NCBI RefSeq assembly: GCF_900608595.1
Contig: NZ_UWYY01000019.1
Span: 91,927 to 155,926 of the forward strand
Origin: Promicromonospora panici
GTDB taxonomy: Bacteria; Actinomycetota; Actinomycetes; Actinomycetales; Cellulomonadaceae
Length of the DNA: 64,000 bases
Reading direction: 5' to 3'
Positions 8,564 to 17,183 of the stretch are shown piece after piece. A program made the position numbers and the translations under genes. Positions within the stretch are counted from its first letter, which is position 1, and every line of letters begins with the position of its first letter. The notes under the pieces were generated by a model, which searched no databases, was not told the origin of the DNA, and saw only the letters and a list, made by a program, of their open reading frames with translations.

Positions 8564-9769
8564 TCAGACGCGAAGCGGCCTTAACGCCGCCTCGCGGTGC
8601 GTGCGTTCGATGATCGTCGAGTACCCGGCGATCATTCGCACGTGGCTGAACCGAGGACGGACGGCGGTCCGAGCCGATTCGAGCTCTTCGCGCCGGGCCG
8701 CCGCCTCGATCCAGGTCGCAGCGATCTCGGCCGGGTCGAACGAGGTCACGAAGCCGATGCGCTCCACTATCGACGGGGCGTCGCCCACCGGGGTGGTGAC
8801 CGGCACGGCCCCGCACATCGAGCCCTCGATCAGGCACAGCGGCGCAGCCTCACCGAACGTCGAGGTGAGCGCGACGACGTCGGCCGTCGCGTAGACCAGC
8901 TCCATGTCGTGCCGCACGCCGAGCAGGTCCAGGTGCTCCAGCAGGTCCGGCCGGTCGCCGAAGATGCGGGCGAGGTCGCTCTGCAGGTCCGGGTTGGCCG
9001 CGGTCATCCCGGCGCCGCACATCAGTACGTGGCCCTTGGGCTCGAGCTCGAGGAACGTGCGGGCCGACCGGAGGAAGAGCTCGGGGTTCTTCATCTCGTC
9101 GTACCGCGCCGCGTAGACGATCACCGTCGCGTCGCTCGGCACCCCGGCCGCGCCCCGCAGGGCGAGCCGGCGCGCACCCTGGACGGGGCGGAACCGGGCG
9201 AGGTTGATGCCGTTCGGCACCACGCGCAGCAGCTCGGCGGGCACGCCGGCCTCGCGGTACGCGTCCCGGGTGGACTCCGCGCAGCAGACGACGGCGGCGA
9301 GCCGGCCGCGGTCCGCCGCGGTCAGCAGGTCGCCCAGGGCGTCACCCTGGTGCTCCGGATCGGACCGGTGCAGGCAGGCGATGACCGGGCGGTCCGGGAA
9401 CCCGCCCTGGTTCACGAGCCGGAGCGGCTGCTCCTTGAGGGACAGCACCACGTGCGAGCTCTCGGCCTGGCGGGCCGCCGCCCGGAGCTCGGTCTCGCTG
9501 AAGACCCGCGGGTCGTGGCCGGCGTCGGTGCTCCGGCCCAGCGAGCCGATCCGGACGCCCGCGGCGCGCAGGGCGCGGTAGCGGGGGTCGTCCTCCATCC
9601 GCTGGAGGGTGGCCTCCCGCCGGACCTCGTGGTGCAGGCTCAGCACAGAATGCTGCTGGCGACCGCCCTGATGCAGACCGGCGACCACCGTCGAGTGCAG
9701 GACACGAGCCCCGCCACTAAAAAAGCCCTCGTACAGCGAGAGCACACGCAAGCCATTGCGCTGAATCAC
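8564..9769 (-). CDS. Glycosyltransferase family 4
   Basis: 401-residue GT-B fold glycosyltransferase. The N-terminal acceptor domain begins LRVLSLYEGFFSGGARVL. The C-terminal donor domain has VPNGINLARF (~residue 190) and the GT4 E-x7-E motif in FGEAAPLCLIEGSMCGAVPV. GTG 9769 is chosen because AGGAGG lies eight bases upstream; two in-frame GTGs nearer the Shine-Dalgarno are less likely. It stands alone between a hairpin and the kinase gene, so its acceptor (glycolipid, wall polymer or small molecule) cannot be inferred. Confidence 0.85.
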   Translation of the reverse strand: MIQRNGLRVLSLYEGFFSGGARVLHSTVVAGLHQGGRQQHSVLSLHHEVRREATLQRMEDDPRYRALRAAGVRIGSLGRSTDAGHDPRVFSETELRAAARQAESSHVVLSLKEQPLRLVNQGGFPDRPVIACLHRSDPEHQGDALGDLLTAADRGRLAAVVCCAESTRDAYREAGVPAELLRVVPNGINLARFRPVQGARRLALRGAAGVPSDATVIVYAARYDEMKNPELFLRSARTFLELEPKGHVLMCGAGMTAANPDLQSDLARIFGDRPDLLEHLDLLGVRHDMELVYATADVVALTSTFGEAAPLCLIEGSMCGAVPVTTPVGDAPSIVERIGFVTSFDPAEIAATWIEAAARREELESARTAVRPRFSHVRMIAGYSTIIERTHREAALRPLRV

Positions 9770-9839
9770 AGACACCACCTCCTGCGCCCAGAGTGAGCCC
9801 TACGGATGTGCGTTACATGGCAAAGCGGTTACACGAGGA

Positions 9840-10496
9840 TTACGTATCCAAGGACTTCTGCACAAGCAGGTTTCGGATGTCCTTCTCGGCCTGAGCGGGT
9901 GAGGTTGCGCGGCAGCCCAGCGCCACCCACCGCTCGATCAGCGCGGGTTCGGCGCGCAGGTGCGACGTCCCTCGGCGCAGCAGCGTGCCGATCGGCTTGC
10001 GCGCCTCCGCGACGTCCCGGAGGAACCGGAACCAGAAGGTGACCAGGCGAGGCCGGACCAGGCAGATCGCATCGGCGAGCAGGCCCTCGGCGCGGCAGTC
10101 GGCGACGAGGTGCGCGGCGAAGATGCCCTCGGCCAGGACGAGCGGCGAGTCGCCGATGTCGAGCCGCCGCATGCCCGTGCGGCGCGACGTCGGGATGTCG
10201 TACACCGGGACGTCGGCCCGGCCCTCCGTGGCCAGCTCCTGCAGCGCGGCGAGCGCGCCCTTGGCGTCCCAGGTCGCCGGGCTGTCCCAGTCCACGCTGC
10301 CGTACCGCTGCGGCAGGCCCGGATGGTCGATATCGAGGTAGAAGTCGTCGAGCTGCACCGTCGGCAGACCGAGGCGCTGCGTGAGCGATGTCTTGCCCGA
10401 CCCCGAGGGCCCGGTCAGCAGCACCACCCGTGCCCGCGGGCGCCGGGCACCCGGCGGGAGTGCGAAGAGTGTGGGTTCGGGCGCTGGGTCGGTCAC
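9840..10496 (-). CDS. P-loop kinase, uridine kinase-like
   Basis: 218-residue nucleoside/phosphotransfer kinase-like protein. Walker A GPSGSGKTSL is at residues ~29-38, followed by the udk-like VQLDDFYLDIDHPGLP motif that positions substrate and metal. RRGTSHLRAEPALIERW resembles the lid region. The GTG start at 10496 has GGGAGA ten bases upstream. True uridine kinases are similar in size, but actinobacterial relatives of this type are often annotated only as ATP-binding proteins, so the substrate is unproven. It is followed by the glycosyltransferase gene on the same strand. Confidence 0.75.
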   Translation of the reverse strand: MTDPAPEPTLFALPPGARRPRARVVLLTGPSGSGKTSLTQRLGLPTVQLDDFYLDIDHPGLPQRYGSVDWDSPATWDAKGALAALQELATEGRADVPVYDIPTSRRTGMRRLDIGDSPLVLAEGIFAAHLVADCRAEGLLADAICLVRPRLVTFWFRFLRDVAEARKPIGTLLRRGTSHLRAEPALIERWVALGCRATSPAQAEKDIRNLLVQKSLDT

Positions 10497-10552
10497 GAGA
10501 GGCCATTCTCCCGTACCGCGCGGCGTGGGCGCGCGGTACCGCCACGGGCGGG

Positions 10553-10624
10553 CGTGTGACCGGCAAGAGGTCAGGTGATCGGCATCCCGGGATGCCGATC
10601 ACCTGACCTCTTGCCGATCACACG
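10553..10624. terminator. 72-bp palindrome, no loop
   Basis: Arms 10553-10588 and 10589-10624 are complementary over 36 bp with one mismatch; the inner 28 bp (from 10561) are perfect. It lies just after the doxX stop and before the kinase gene, both on the minus strand. It probably ends doxX transcription. No T-run follows. Confidence 0.85.
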
Positions 10625-10638
10625 AGCTGCGCGTGCGC

Positions 10639-11151
10639 TCAGCGTGACGCAACCAGCCGTGAGCCCAGGGCCTTCGCCGCGACGACCGCACCGGCGCAGG
10701 CCACCACGACGTTCTTGAGGATGTACTGCGCCTCCAGCGTCGGCACGACGCCGTCGAACAGCTCGCCCGGGAACAGGACCAGCGGCGACACGATCCCCGC
10801 CAACGCCCCGTACAGCACGACCAGCCCGGTCCGCAGGCCGACGCCGGTGATCAGCGAGAGCCCGACGAAGGTCTCGATGACCGCCGTCATCAGCAGTGCG
10901 GCGCCTGCCGGGACCATCCCCAGCGTGAGGAGGTCGATGGTCCGGGTCGCGAGCGCCTCGGCGGGGGACGCCCCGGGGAAGAACTTGAGCATCCCGAAGT
11001 AGGTGAAGATCAGCCCGATGCTGATCCGCAGCGCGGTGATGCTGTGTGCGGCGAGCAGGCGCTCCAGCGCCGCGGACGCCGTGCGGAGCTTGTCGGCCGG
11101 GCGGAGCGTGCCCGTGGGGCGGGCCGACCGGGTGTTCGTCATGGTGACCAT
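10639..11151 (-). CDS. DoxX family membrane protein
   Basis: 170-residue DoxX/DUF4281-like inner-membrane protein with four hydrophobic helices. The first helix contains RISIGLIFTYFGMLKFFPG, the conserved DoxX opening. ATG 11151 is chosen because GGAGG lies seven bases upstream; an upstream in-frame ATG lacks a ribosome site. Related proteins are linked to redox and thiol stress or to quinone-associated complexes, but the biochemical role here is unknown. Transcription appears isolated between two hairpins. Confidence 0.85.
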   Translation of the reverse strand: MVTMTNTRSARPTGTLRPADKLRTASAALERLLAAHSITALRISIGLIFTYFGMLKFFPGASPAEALATRTIDLLTLGMVPAGAALLMTAVIETFVGLSLITGVGLRTGLVVLYGALAGIVSPLVLFPGELFDGVVPTLEAQYILKNVVVACAGAVVAAKALGSRLVASR

Positions 11152-11322
11152 CTCGGTACCTCCGGTTCCGGGACGCCCCGGTGGCGTCCACGGATCCACC
11201 GTCTCGCCGTCGGCTCACGCGAGAATCCGCCACCCGGCGGCACCTTTCCTGCGCTGCCCGACGTCGCCGGAGCCGCCTCCCGTACGTGCCTTGCGGTACT
11301 GGAGGGTCGCGCACCGCATCCG

Positions 11323-11388
11323 CTTGTTATGAGCGTGATCGTTGCGACTAGGTGCCCGTTTTAGGCGCAACGATCGCGCCCACAAGCA
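11323..11388. repeat. Family A palindromic repeat, copy 2
   Basis: A diverged copy of the 1337 element: GAGCGTGATCGTTGCG on the left, CGCAACGATCGCGCCC on the right, and a core reading ACTAGGTGCCCGTTTTAGG. The core is the reverse complement of the orientation seen at 1337 and 34410. It follows the AraC gene's stop (11394, minus strand) and probably terminates it. Confidence 0.8.
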
Positions 11389-11393
11389 ATGTC

Positions 11394-12200
11394 CTACTGG
11401 GCGGCGCGCTGGTAGCGGGTCGGGGTGGTGCGCAGGAGGCGGCGGAAGTGCCGGGTCAGGTGCGCCTGGTCGTGGAACCCGGTGCCGGTGGCGACGTCGG
11501 CGGCGGGCTCCCCGGCCAGCAGCCGGCGCCGCGCCAGGTCGAGGCGCCGTCCCACGAGGTACCGGTGCGGTGGGAGGCCGAGCTCGCGCGTGAACGCCCG
11601 CACCAGGTGCGGCACGGTGACACCCAGCTCGGCGGCGACCTCGGCCAGCCGGACCGGCCGGGTGGGATCAGCGTCGAGCAGCCCGCGGGCGCGCCGGGCG
11701 GTCGAGGCGGCGGGCGGCTCGCGTGGCGGCGTCGGGTGGCCGGTGAGATGCCAGGCCAGGCCTTCCGTGACCAGGGCGAGCAGGCTCTCGGCCGCGACGT
11801 CCTCGCGTGCGGTGAGGGCGCGGTCGAGGCCCACGAAGCAGGAGCGGAGCGCGTCGTCCGGGACGAGCGGCGCGTCGACGGCGCGGCCGACCAGGCCGTC
11901 GTCGAGCACCGTGGGTTCCAGGTAGACCACGCGCTTGCGGAAGCCGGTGGCGGTCACGGACCGCCCGTCGTGCACCACGCCCGGCGGCAGCACGGTCACC
12001 CCGGCGCGCCGCGCCGCGTGCTCGTGGCCGTCCAGGCCGTAGCCGATCAGGCCGCGGTCGACGACCAGCACCGCCCAGGTGTCGTGCGTGTGGGCCGGGT
12101 AGGCGTGCTCGTGCCAGGCGGCGTGCAGCACCTCGGCGACGCCGGGTAGGCCGGGGCGCCAGGCGCGCACGACGTCCGGGGACGCATCGGTCGGGTGCAT
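11394..12200 (-). CDS. AraC family transcriptional regulator
   Basis: 268-residue regulator with an N-terminal cupin sensor (residues ~25-110, including HTHDTWAVLVVDRG) and a C-terminal double helix-turn-helix (residues ~165-268, VRLAEVAAELGVTVPHLVRAF and ATGTGFHDQAHLTRHFRRLL). ATG 12200 is used; a TTG five codons earlier is possible. It is divergent from the DUF2000 gene with only 50 bp between starts, so it probably controls that gene and itself. This cupin-AraC plus DUF2000 pairing is common in actinobacteria. Confidence 0.9.
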   Translation of the reverse strand: MHPTDASPDVVRAWRPGLPGVAEVLHAAWHEHAYPAHTHDTWAVLVVDRGLIGYGLDGHEHAARRAGVTVLPPGVVHDGRSVTATGFRKRVVYLEPTVLDDGLVGRAVDAPLVPDDALRSCFVGLDRALTAREDVAAESLLALVTEGLAWHLTGHPTPPREPPAASTARRARGLLDADPTRPVRLAEVAAELGVTVPHLVRAFTRELGLPPHRYLVGRRLDLARRRLLAGEPAADVATGTGFHDQAHLTRHFRRLLRTTPTRYQRAAQ

Positions 12201-12250
12201 ATCAAGAACGTACAAGATCCGCGCCCCGTCCCGCCCGCACCCTGGGCGTC

Positions 12251-12664
12251 ATGACCTTCGAACAAGCCAAGATCGTGATCGTCCTGCGGGACGACCTGCT
12301 CGGCTGGCAGGAGAACAACGTGACGGCGTTCCTGGCCAGCGCCGTGACCGCCGCCTACCCCGAGCTGATCGGGGAGACCTACCGGGACGCCGACGGGCGC
12401 GAGTACCTCGCCATGCTCGGCACCCCGGTCATGGTCATGGTGGCGGACGGCGACCGGCTCGCCACGATCCGCGAGCGCGCCGACGCCCGGGGGCTGCGCA
12501 TCGGCGTCTACACGGCGGACCTGTTCGCGACGGGGAACGACGTCGACAACCGGGCGGCCGTCGCGAGCGTCGCCACCGAGAAGCTCGACCTGGTCGGGGT
12601 GGCGGTGGCCGGTGAGCGCCGCGTGGTGGACAAGGTGGTCAAGGGCGCGAGCCTGCACTCCTGA
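12251..12664 (+). CDS. DUF2000 family protein
   Basis: 137-residue protein of the DUF2000 family, which has a peptidyl-tRNA hydrolase II-like fold. KIVIVLRDDLLGWQENNVTAFL, PVMVMVADGDRL and the C-terminal VVDKVVKGASLHS are characteristic. No catalytic role has been established that I can name. It is divergently paired with the AraC regulator and is its likely target. The ATG at 12251 follows a short gap with no strong Shine-Dalgarno, so a leaderless transcript is possible. Confidence 0.85.
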   Translation: MTFEQAKIVIVLRDDLLGWQENNVTAFLASAVTAAYPELIGETYRDADGREYLAMLGTPVMVMVADGDRLATIRERADARGLRIGVYTADLFATGNDVDNRAAVASVATEKLDLVGVAVAGERRVVDKVVKGASLHS

Positions 12665-12668
12665 CGCG

Positions 12669-13397
12669 TCAGGAGAGCAGCACCACGTGGAGGGTTCGGG
12701 GGCCATGGACGCCCTCGACCCGGTCGAGCTCGATGTCGCTCGTGGCGCTCGGGCCGCTGATCCAGGTCAAGGGCCGGTCGGGATGGGCGCCGAGCAGGTG
12801 TACGGCCTCGGGGACGGTCTGCACGACCTGGTCGGCCCGGACCACGCACACGTGCACGTCGGGCACCAGCGAGATGGCGCGCCGGCCCTGGTCGGGTTCG
12901 CCGTCCAGCACTATGGTTCCGGTCTCGGCGACGGCGACCCGGGCGGCCGTGACGACGGCGTCGATCTCGTCCAGCTCGGCCGCCGACAGGGGCGCGTCCC
13001 GCGAGTCGACGTGCACGTCGACCCCGTCCAGCCCGGAAAGCCAGCCCTCCTCGATCCCGGAGGGCACCACCACGGACCCGCGCACGGCGTCTCGGGTGGT
13101 CGGCGGAATGTCAGGCGATCGGTAGTCCGAGCTGCCGACCTCCTGACGTTCTGCTGACCGCTGCGCGATCACCCGGGCCAGCACACCCGGCAAGTCTGCG
13201 GCGGGCGTCCGGTGGACGTGCGCCTTGTAGTCCTCGAGCCGGTCTATCAGGAGGTCCAGCACGACATCGGAGCCCGGCACATGCTCCCCGGCCGACCGGT
13301 ACTCGCGCGGCACCGCATCGGCCGGGCTCACCGAGCCGCCGTCCGGCCCCAGCGCCTCCCGGATGCGGGACAGGATCTCGGTCCTGGCGTCCGTCAT
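12669..13397 (-). CDS. lutC: Lactate utilization protein C
   Basis: 242-residue LutC/YkgG family subunit of the L-lactate oxidising LutABC complex. Family features include VAVAETGTIVLDGEPDQGRRAISLVPDVHVCVV and ISGPSATSDIELDRVEGVHGP near the C-terminus. ATG 13397 overlaps the lutB stop at ATGA. It is third in the lutA-lutB-lutC operon. The product lacks iron-sulfur motifs, as expected for LutC. The length is normal. Confidence 0.93.
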   Translation of the reverse strand: MTDARTEILSRIREALGPDGGSVSPADAVPREYRSAGEHVPGSDVVLDLLIDRLEDYKAHVHRTPAADLPGVLARVIAQRSAERQEVGSSDYRSPDIPPTTRDAVRGSVVVPSGIEEGWLSGLDGVDVHVDSRDAPLSAAELDEIDAVVTAARVAVAETGTIVLDGEPDQGRRAISLVPDVHVCVVRADQVVQTVPEAVHLLGAHPDRPLTWISGPSATSDIELDRVEGVHGPRTLHVVLLS

Positions 13398-14911
13398 CGT
13401 CCGTCCTCTCGTCCGGCCCACCAGTCGTGGAACGTCTGCTTGGGCGGCTCCGGGAGATCCCGCGACCGGGTCCAGAGCGAGCCCGGGAACGGCAGCCTCC
13501 GGATCACGCCGTTCCGCGAGATCGCGCGCAGCAGTCGTGGGGCGCGGGCGGCCCGGCGGAACCGTGCGCCGTCGGCCATCGCGAAGGACGCGGCCTTCAT
13601 GGCCGCCTTCCAGACCCGGTCCGCGGTGTCCGGCGAGGAGCCCGCCAGAGACACCTCGCGGGCACGCAGCTCGACCAGGATCGACGGGATGTCGATCTTC
13701 ACGGGGCACACCTGGTAGCAGGCGCCGCACAGGGTCGAGGCGTACGGGAGGTCCGACTTCTCGCCGGTGAGCTGCGGCGTGAGGATCGCCCCGATCGGGC
13801 CGGGATAGACCGAGCCGTAGGCGTGGCCGCCCACCCGCTCGTACACCGGGCAGACGTTGAGGCACGCGGAGCAGCGGATGCAGTGCAGGGCCGAGCGGCC
13901 CGCCTCGTCCGCCAGCACCCTGGTGCGCCCGTTGTCGAGCAGCACCAGATGGAACTCCTGCGGGCCGTCACCGGGCGTCACGCCGGTCCACATCGAGGTG
14001 TACGGGTTCATCCGCTCGCCCGTCGAGGACCGCGGCAGGAGCTGCAGGAACACCTCGAGGTCGTCGAACGTGGGGATCAGCTTCTCGATCCCCATCACGG
14101 TGATCAGGGTCTCGGGCAGCGTGAGGCACATGCGGCCGTTGCCCTCGGACTCCACGACGGCGAGCGTGCCGGTGTCCGCGACGGCGAAGTTGGCGCCGCT
14201 GATCGCCACCTTCGCCGAGAGGAACTTGCGCCGCAGGTGCGCGCGGGCCGCCATCGCGAGCTCGCGCGGGACGTCGGTCAGGTCGGGTGGGGCGTCGGCC
14301 ATCCGCTCCAGGAAGATGTCTCGGATCTCGGTGCGGTTGCGGTGGATCGCCGGCACCAGGATGTGTGACGGCATGTCGTCGGCGAGCTGCACGATCAGCT
14401 CCGCCAGGTCCGTCTCGACCGCCGCGATGCCCTCCTCGGCGAGCGCCTCGTTGAGCCCGATCTCCTGCGTCGCCATGGACTTGACCTTGACGACCTCGTC
14501 GGTCTCCTTCTCCCGGACCAGCGAGGCGACGATCCGGTTCGCCTCGGCGGCGTCCCGCGCCCAGTGCACGACGCCGCCGCGCGCGGTCACGTTGCGCTCC
14601 AAGGTCTCGAGCAGCTCCGGCAGGCGCGCCATGACGTCGGTCTTCACCGCGGACCCGGCGTCGCGCAGCGGCTCCCAGTCGGGCACCTCACCGACCACGC
14701 GCGCCCGCTTGGTCCGGATCGTCGACGTCGCGTTGCCCAGGTTGCGGCGCAGCTGGCCGTTGTCGAGCGCGGCCTTGGCGGCGTCGGGGAACGACGCGCC
14801 CCAGTGCAGCGGGTCCTCCGGCCGGCCGACGCCGGACAGGGTTCCGGGCGCGGCCTCCGGACTCGGCCCACGGCCGTCGCGGGCGGCGGGCATGCCGAGG
14901 AACGTGCTCAT
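13394..14911 (-). CDS. lutB: Lactate utilization iron-sulfur protein B
   Basis: 505-residue LutB/YkgF protein. The N-terminal LUD domain contains KVKSMATQEIGLNEAL and FAVADTGTLAVVESEGNGR. The C-terminal half has two [4Fe-4S] motifs, CIRCSACLNVCPVYE and CGACYQVCPVKID. It carries electrons from lactate oxidation to pyruvate. ATG 14911 overlaps the lutA stop, so the three lut genes are tightly coupled. An N-terminal extension of about 25 residues is rich in Pro/Gly and not part of the conserved domain. Confidence 0.95.
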   Translation of the reverse strand: MSTFLGMPAARDGRGPSPEAAPGTLSGVGRPEDPLHWGASFPDAAKAALDNGQLRRNLGNATSTIRTKRARVVGEVPDWEPLRDAGSAVKTDVMARLPELLETLERNVTARGGVVHWARDAAEANRIVASLVREKETDEVVKVKSMATQEIGLNEALAEEGIAAVETDLAELIVQLADDMPSHILVPAIHRNRTEIRDIFLERMADAPPDLTDVPRELAMAARAHLRRKFLSAKVAISGANFAVADTGTLAVVESEGNGRMCLTLPETLITVMGIEKLIPTFDDLEVFLQLLPRSSTGERMNPYTSMWTGVTPGDGPQEFHLVLLDNGRTRVLADEAGRSALHCIRCSACLNVCPVYERVGGHAYGSVYPGPIGAILTPQLTGEKSDLPYASTLCGACYQVCPVKIDIPSILVELRAREVSLAGSSPDTADRVWKAAMKAASFAMADGARFRRAARAPRLLRAISRNGVIRRLPFPGSLWTRSRDLPEPPKQTFHDWWAGREDGR

Positions 14912-15711
14912 CGGGCGACCTCCTGGTGGGTGCCGGATCCGGCCGGGGGGCCCAGGACGACCGGTGCCTCGCGGGTGGAGGCGAGGATCTCCGCCAGGTG
15001 CATCGGCCGCACCGCCGTGCCGCCGCGCGAGAGCCCGCCGCCGATGTGCATCAGGCACGACCAGTCGCCGGCGGTGAGCACCTCGGCCCCTGTGTCGACG
15101 ACGGTGGCCACCTTGTCCTGCAGCATCGCTGCGGACGTATCCGCGTTCTTCAGGGAGAACGTCCCGCCGAACCCGCAGCAGCCCTCGGCCTCCGCGAGCG
15201 GGGCGAGCTCCAGGCCCTCGACCGCCCGCAGGAGCCGCTCCGGCTTGTCGCCCACGCCGAGCATCCGCAGCGAGTGACACGTGGGGTGGTAGGTGACGCG
15301 GTGAGGGAACCAGGCGCCGACGTCGGTCACGCCGAGCACGTCGACCAGCAGCTCGGACAGCTCGTAGGTGCGCTCGGCGACGGCGGTCGCGGCGCGGGCC
15401 TCGGCGGGCAGGCCCGCGCGCTCCAGCACCATCGCCTGCTGGTGCCGGATCGACCCCGTGCACGAGCCGGACGGCACGACGACGGCGTCCCACTCGCCGT
15501 CGGCCACGGGGGCGAAGGTGCGCACGTGGTTCTGGACCACTGGTACCGCCTCGGCGAGGTAGCCGGTGTTGACGTGCATCTGGCCGCAGCACGCCTGCCC
15601 GGCCGGGAAGACGACCTCGTGGCCCAGTCGCTCCAGGAGCGTCACGACGGCCCTCGGGGCCTGCGGAAACATGGCGTCGGCGATGCAGGTGGCAGCCAGG
15701 GCTATACGCAT
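14908..15711 (-). CDS. lutA: Lactate utilization (Fe-S)-binding protein A
   Basis: 267-residue LutA/YkgE protein with the two cysteine-rich CCG domains of the GlpC/HdrB type: QACCGQMHVNTGY (~residue 40) and YHPTCHSLRMLGV followed by EGCCGFGGTFSLKN. These bind an iron-sulfur cluster in lactate oxidation. ATG 15711 has AAGGAGAG upstream. First gene of lutABC, transcribed divergently from a GntR/FadR-type regulator with two inverted operator copies between them. Confidence 0.95.
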   Translation of the reverse strand: MRIALAATCIADAMFPQAPRAVVTLLERLGHEVVFPAGQACCGQMHVNTGYLAEAVPVVQNHVRTFAPVADGEWDAVVVPSGSCTGSIRHQQAMVLERAGLPAEARAATAVAERTYELSELLVDVLGVTDVGAWFPHRVTYHPTCHSLRMLGVGDKPERLLRAVEGLELAPLAEAEGCCGFGGTFSLKNADTSAAMLQDKVATVVDTGAEVLTAGDWSCLMHIGGGLSRGGTAVRPMHLAEILASTREAPVVLGPPAGSGTHQEVAR

Positions 15712-15727
15712 GGGCACTCTCCTTCGA

Positions 15728-15765
15728 GGTCTGTCCTCACCATAGCCCACTGTGGACAGACCACA
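15728..15765. promoter_or_regulatory. Paired GntR/FadR-type operators between lutA and its regulator
   Basis: GGTCTGTCC (15728-15736) and its inverse GGACAGACC (15754-15762) are centred 26 bp apart. The second lies within TGTGGACAGACCACA, a 15-bp inverted repeat. TGGNC-N-GNCCA matches the general FadR-subfamily operator form. One copy faces each divergent gene, with lutA -10-like TATGGT (minus strand) between them. Confidence 0.6.
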
Positions 15766-15781
15766 GAAGTACACTGGCCCG

Positions 15782-16480
15782 GTGAGAACCCACGAGCGCG
15801 TCCTGGCCCAGATCGAGACCGGCCTGAACGCGGGCAAGTGGCCGATCGGCGAGCGGCTTCCGGCGGAGCGGGCGCTCGCGGAGGAGCTGGGGGTGTCCCG
15901 CCCGTCGGTGCGTGAGGCCATCCGCATCCTGGAGGCAATGGGCATCGTGCGCACCGCCGTCGGGTCCGGCCCGAGCGCGGGCGCCACCGTGATCGACCGG
16001 CCTGCGGCCGGCCTGGGTGCGGCGGTGCGGCTGCACGTGGCGTCCGGCACCTTGCCGGTGTCCGACGTCGTGCGCACGCGCGTGCTGCTCGAGGCTGGCG
16101 CGGTGCGCGACGCCGCCGCGCGGGTCACGGACGACGCCGCGCTCGCGCGCGTGCGGGAGCACGTCGAGGCGATGGCCGACCCCGAGCTCGATGTCGCTGC
16201 CTTCCTGGAGCACGACCAGGACTTCCACATCGAGCTGGCCCGGCTGAGCGGCAACCAGCTCGTCGAGGCGATCCTGAGCGGCATGCGGGCGGCCGTCGCC
16301 TCGTACGTGGCGGCGGGCGCGGCCGCCGTCGAGGAATGGCCGAGGACCGCTGCCCGTCTCCGCGCTGAGCACCGCGGGATCGTCGATGCCGTTGCGCGGC
16401 ACGACGGCGCCGAGGCCGAGCACCTCATGCGCGACCACATCGAGGGCTTCTACCGCGAGACGGGTCTGGGCGAGCGCTGA
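15782..16480 (+). CDS. lldR: GntR family (FadR/LldR subfamily) regulator of lut operon
   Basis: 232-residue regulator. A winged helix-turn-helix lies at residues ~5-70 (ERLPAERALAEELGVSRPSVREAIRILEAMGIV). It is followed by an all-helical FCD sensor with the metal-ligand pattern around LEHDQDFHIEL and AEHRGIVDAV. GTG 15782 is preferred over GTG 15752 because the latter lies inside an operator palindrome, and TACACT (15770) could serve as a -10 for a leaderless transcript. Divergent position from lutABC makes it the probable lactate-responsive regulator. Confidence 0.88.
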   Translation: MRTHERVLAQIETGLNAGKWPIGERLPAERALAEELGVSRPSVREAIRILEAMGIVRTAVGSGPSAGATVIDRPAAGLGAAVRLHVASGTLPVSDVVRTRVLLEAGAVRDAAARVTDDAALARVREHVEAMADPELDVAAFLEHDQDFHIELARLSGNQLVEAILSGMRAAVASYVAAGAAAVEEWPRTAARLRAEHRGIVDAVARHDGAEAEHLMRDHIEGFYRETGLGER

Positions 16481-16510
16481 CCCTGGCGGCGCGGCCGGCT
16501 GCGCCGACCC

Positions 16511-16561
16511 GTCAGACGCTCGGTGACATGTCAGACGCTCGCGTCACGTGGCTGACATGTG
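16511..16561. repeat. GTCAGACGCTC direct repeats with a short inverted repeat
   Basis: GTCAGACGCTCG occurs at 16512 and 16531, and ACATGTCAG (16527-16535) is inverted as CTGACATGT (16553-16561). The same GTCAGACGCTC unit forms the hairpin arm at 54237. It lies between the convergent GntR and MarR genes and is a plausible terminator. Confidence 0.5.
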
Positions 16562-16571
16562 CGTCGGGCAG

Positions 16572-17066
16572 CTACCCAGGCGTGGTCGCTTCGGCCACGG
16601 TGCGGCACGGATCCTCGTCCGGGCCCGTACCCATGGCGGCGCGCTCCAGCAGCTCCCGGAGCATCGCACGCTGTCCCGGTTCGAGCCCCGCGAGCAGCTC
16701 CTCCTCCGCCGCGGCGACACGGGCCTCCATCGCGGCGAGCACTTCCTGGCCCTTGTCCGTGGCGACGATGCGCCGCGCGCGCCGGTCGGCCGGGTCGAGC
16801 TGCCGCTCGACGAGCCCGCAGCCCTCGAACGCGTCCAGCAGGTAGGTCATGACGGTGCGGTCGATGCCGAGCGTGGAGGCGAGCGCCGCCTGGCTCGGCA
16901 GGTCGCCGTGCACCACGGCCGTGAGGAGCTGATAGCCGCGCGTGCCCTGGGGCAGGTCGTCGGCCGCGGCGTCGACCCGGGCGCTCCACTCGCGCAGCAG
17001 TGCGGCGAGGGACCAGCCGAACAGGGAGTGCTGGCCCGCGCGGGTGGTGGTGGGTGTGGTGCTCAT
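16572..17066 (-). CDS. MarR family transcriptional regulator
   Basis: 164-residue winged-helix regulator. DNA-recognition helices are in LPSQAALASTLGIDRTVMTYLLDAFEGCGLV and the wing is QLDPADRRARRIVATDKG, both classic MarR features. It is divergent from a large flavoenzyme fusion gene, and the 117-bp gap contains ATCGTCTG-N5-CAGACGAT, a likely operator. Members usually sense phenolic or oxidising ligands and repress a neighbouring oxidoreductase, which fits here. The C-terminal tail (GPDEDPCRTVAEATTPG) is not conserved. Confidence 0.92.
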   Translation of the reverse strand: MSTTPTTTRAGQHSLFGWSLAALLREWSARVDAAADDLPQGTRGYQLLTAVVHGDLPSQAALASTLGIDRTVMTYLLDAFEGCGLVERQLDPADRRARRIVATDKGQEVLAAMEARVAAAEEELLAGLEPGQRAMLRELLERAAMGTGPDEDPCRTVAEATTPG

Positions 17067-17115
17067 GCCCCCATCCTACGGGAATGTGCGGCAATCAAGA
17101 AGAGTTGTGAGTTAT

Positions 17116-17136
17116 ATCGTCTGCCATACAGACGAT
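17116..17136. promoter_or_regulatory. MarR-type operator
   Basis: ATCGTCTG (17116-17123) and CAGACGAT (17129-17136) form a perfect 8-bp inverted repeat with a 5-bp spacer, midway between the divergent MarR and flavoenzyme genes. A further CAGACGA follows at 17153. Confidence 0.65.
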
Positions 17137-17183
17137 CTGCCGTGACGCGCGGCAGACGAAGCGAGACGAGGGACACCGCACCC

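Noticed and set aside
13398..13865. Extended lutC reading frame
   Set aside because: The added residues are an out-of-frame reading of lutB. The ATG at 13397 in the ATGA overlap matches the family start.
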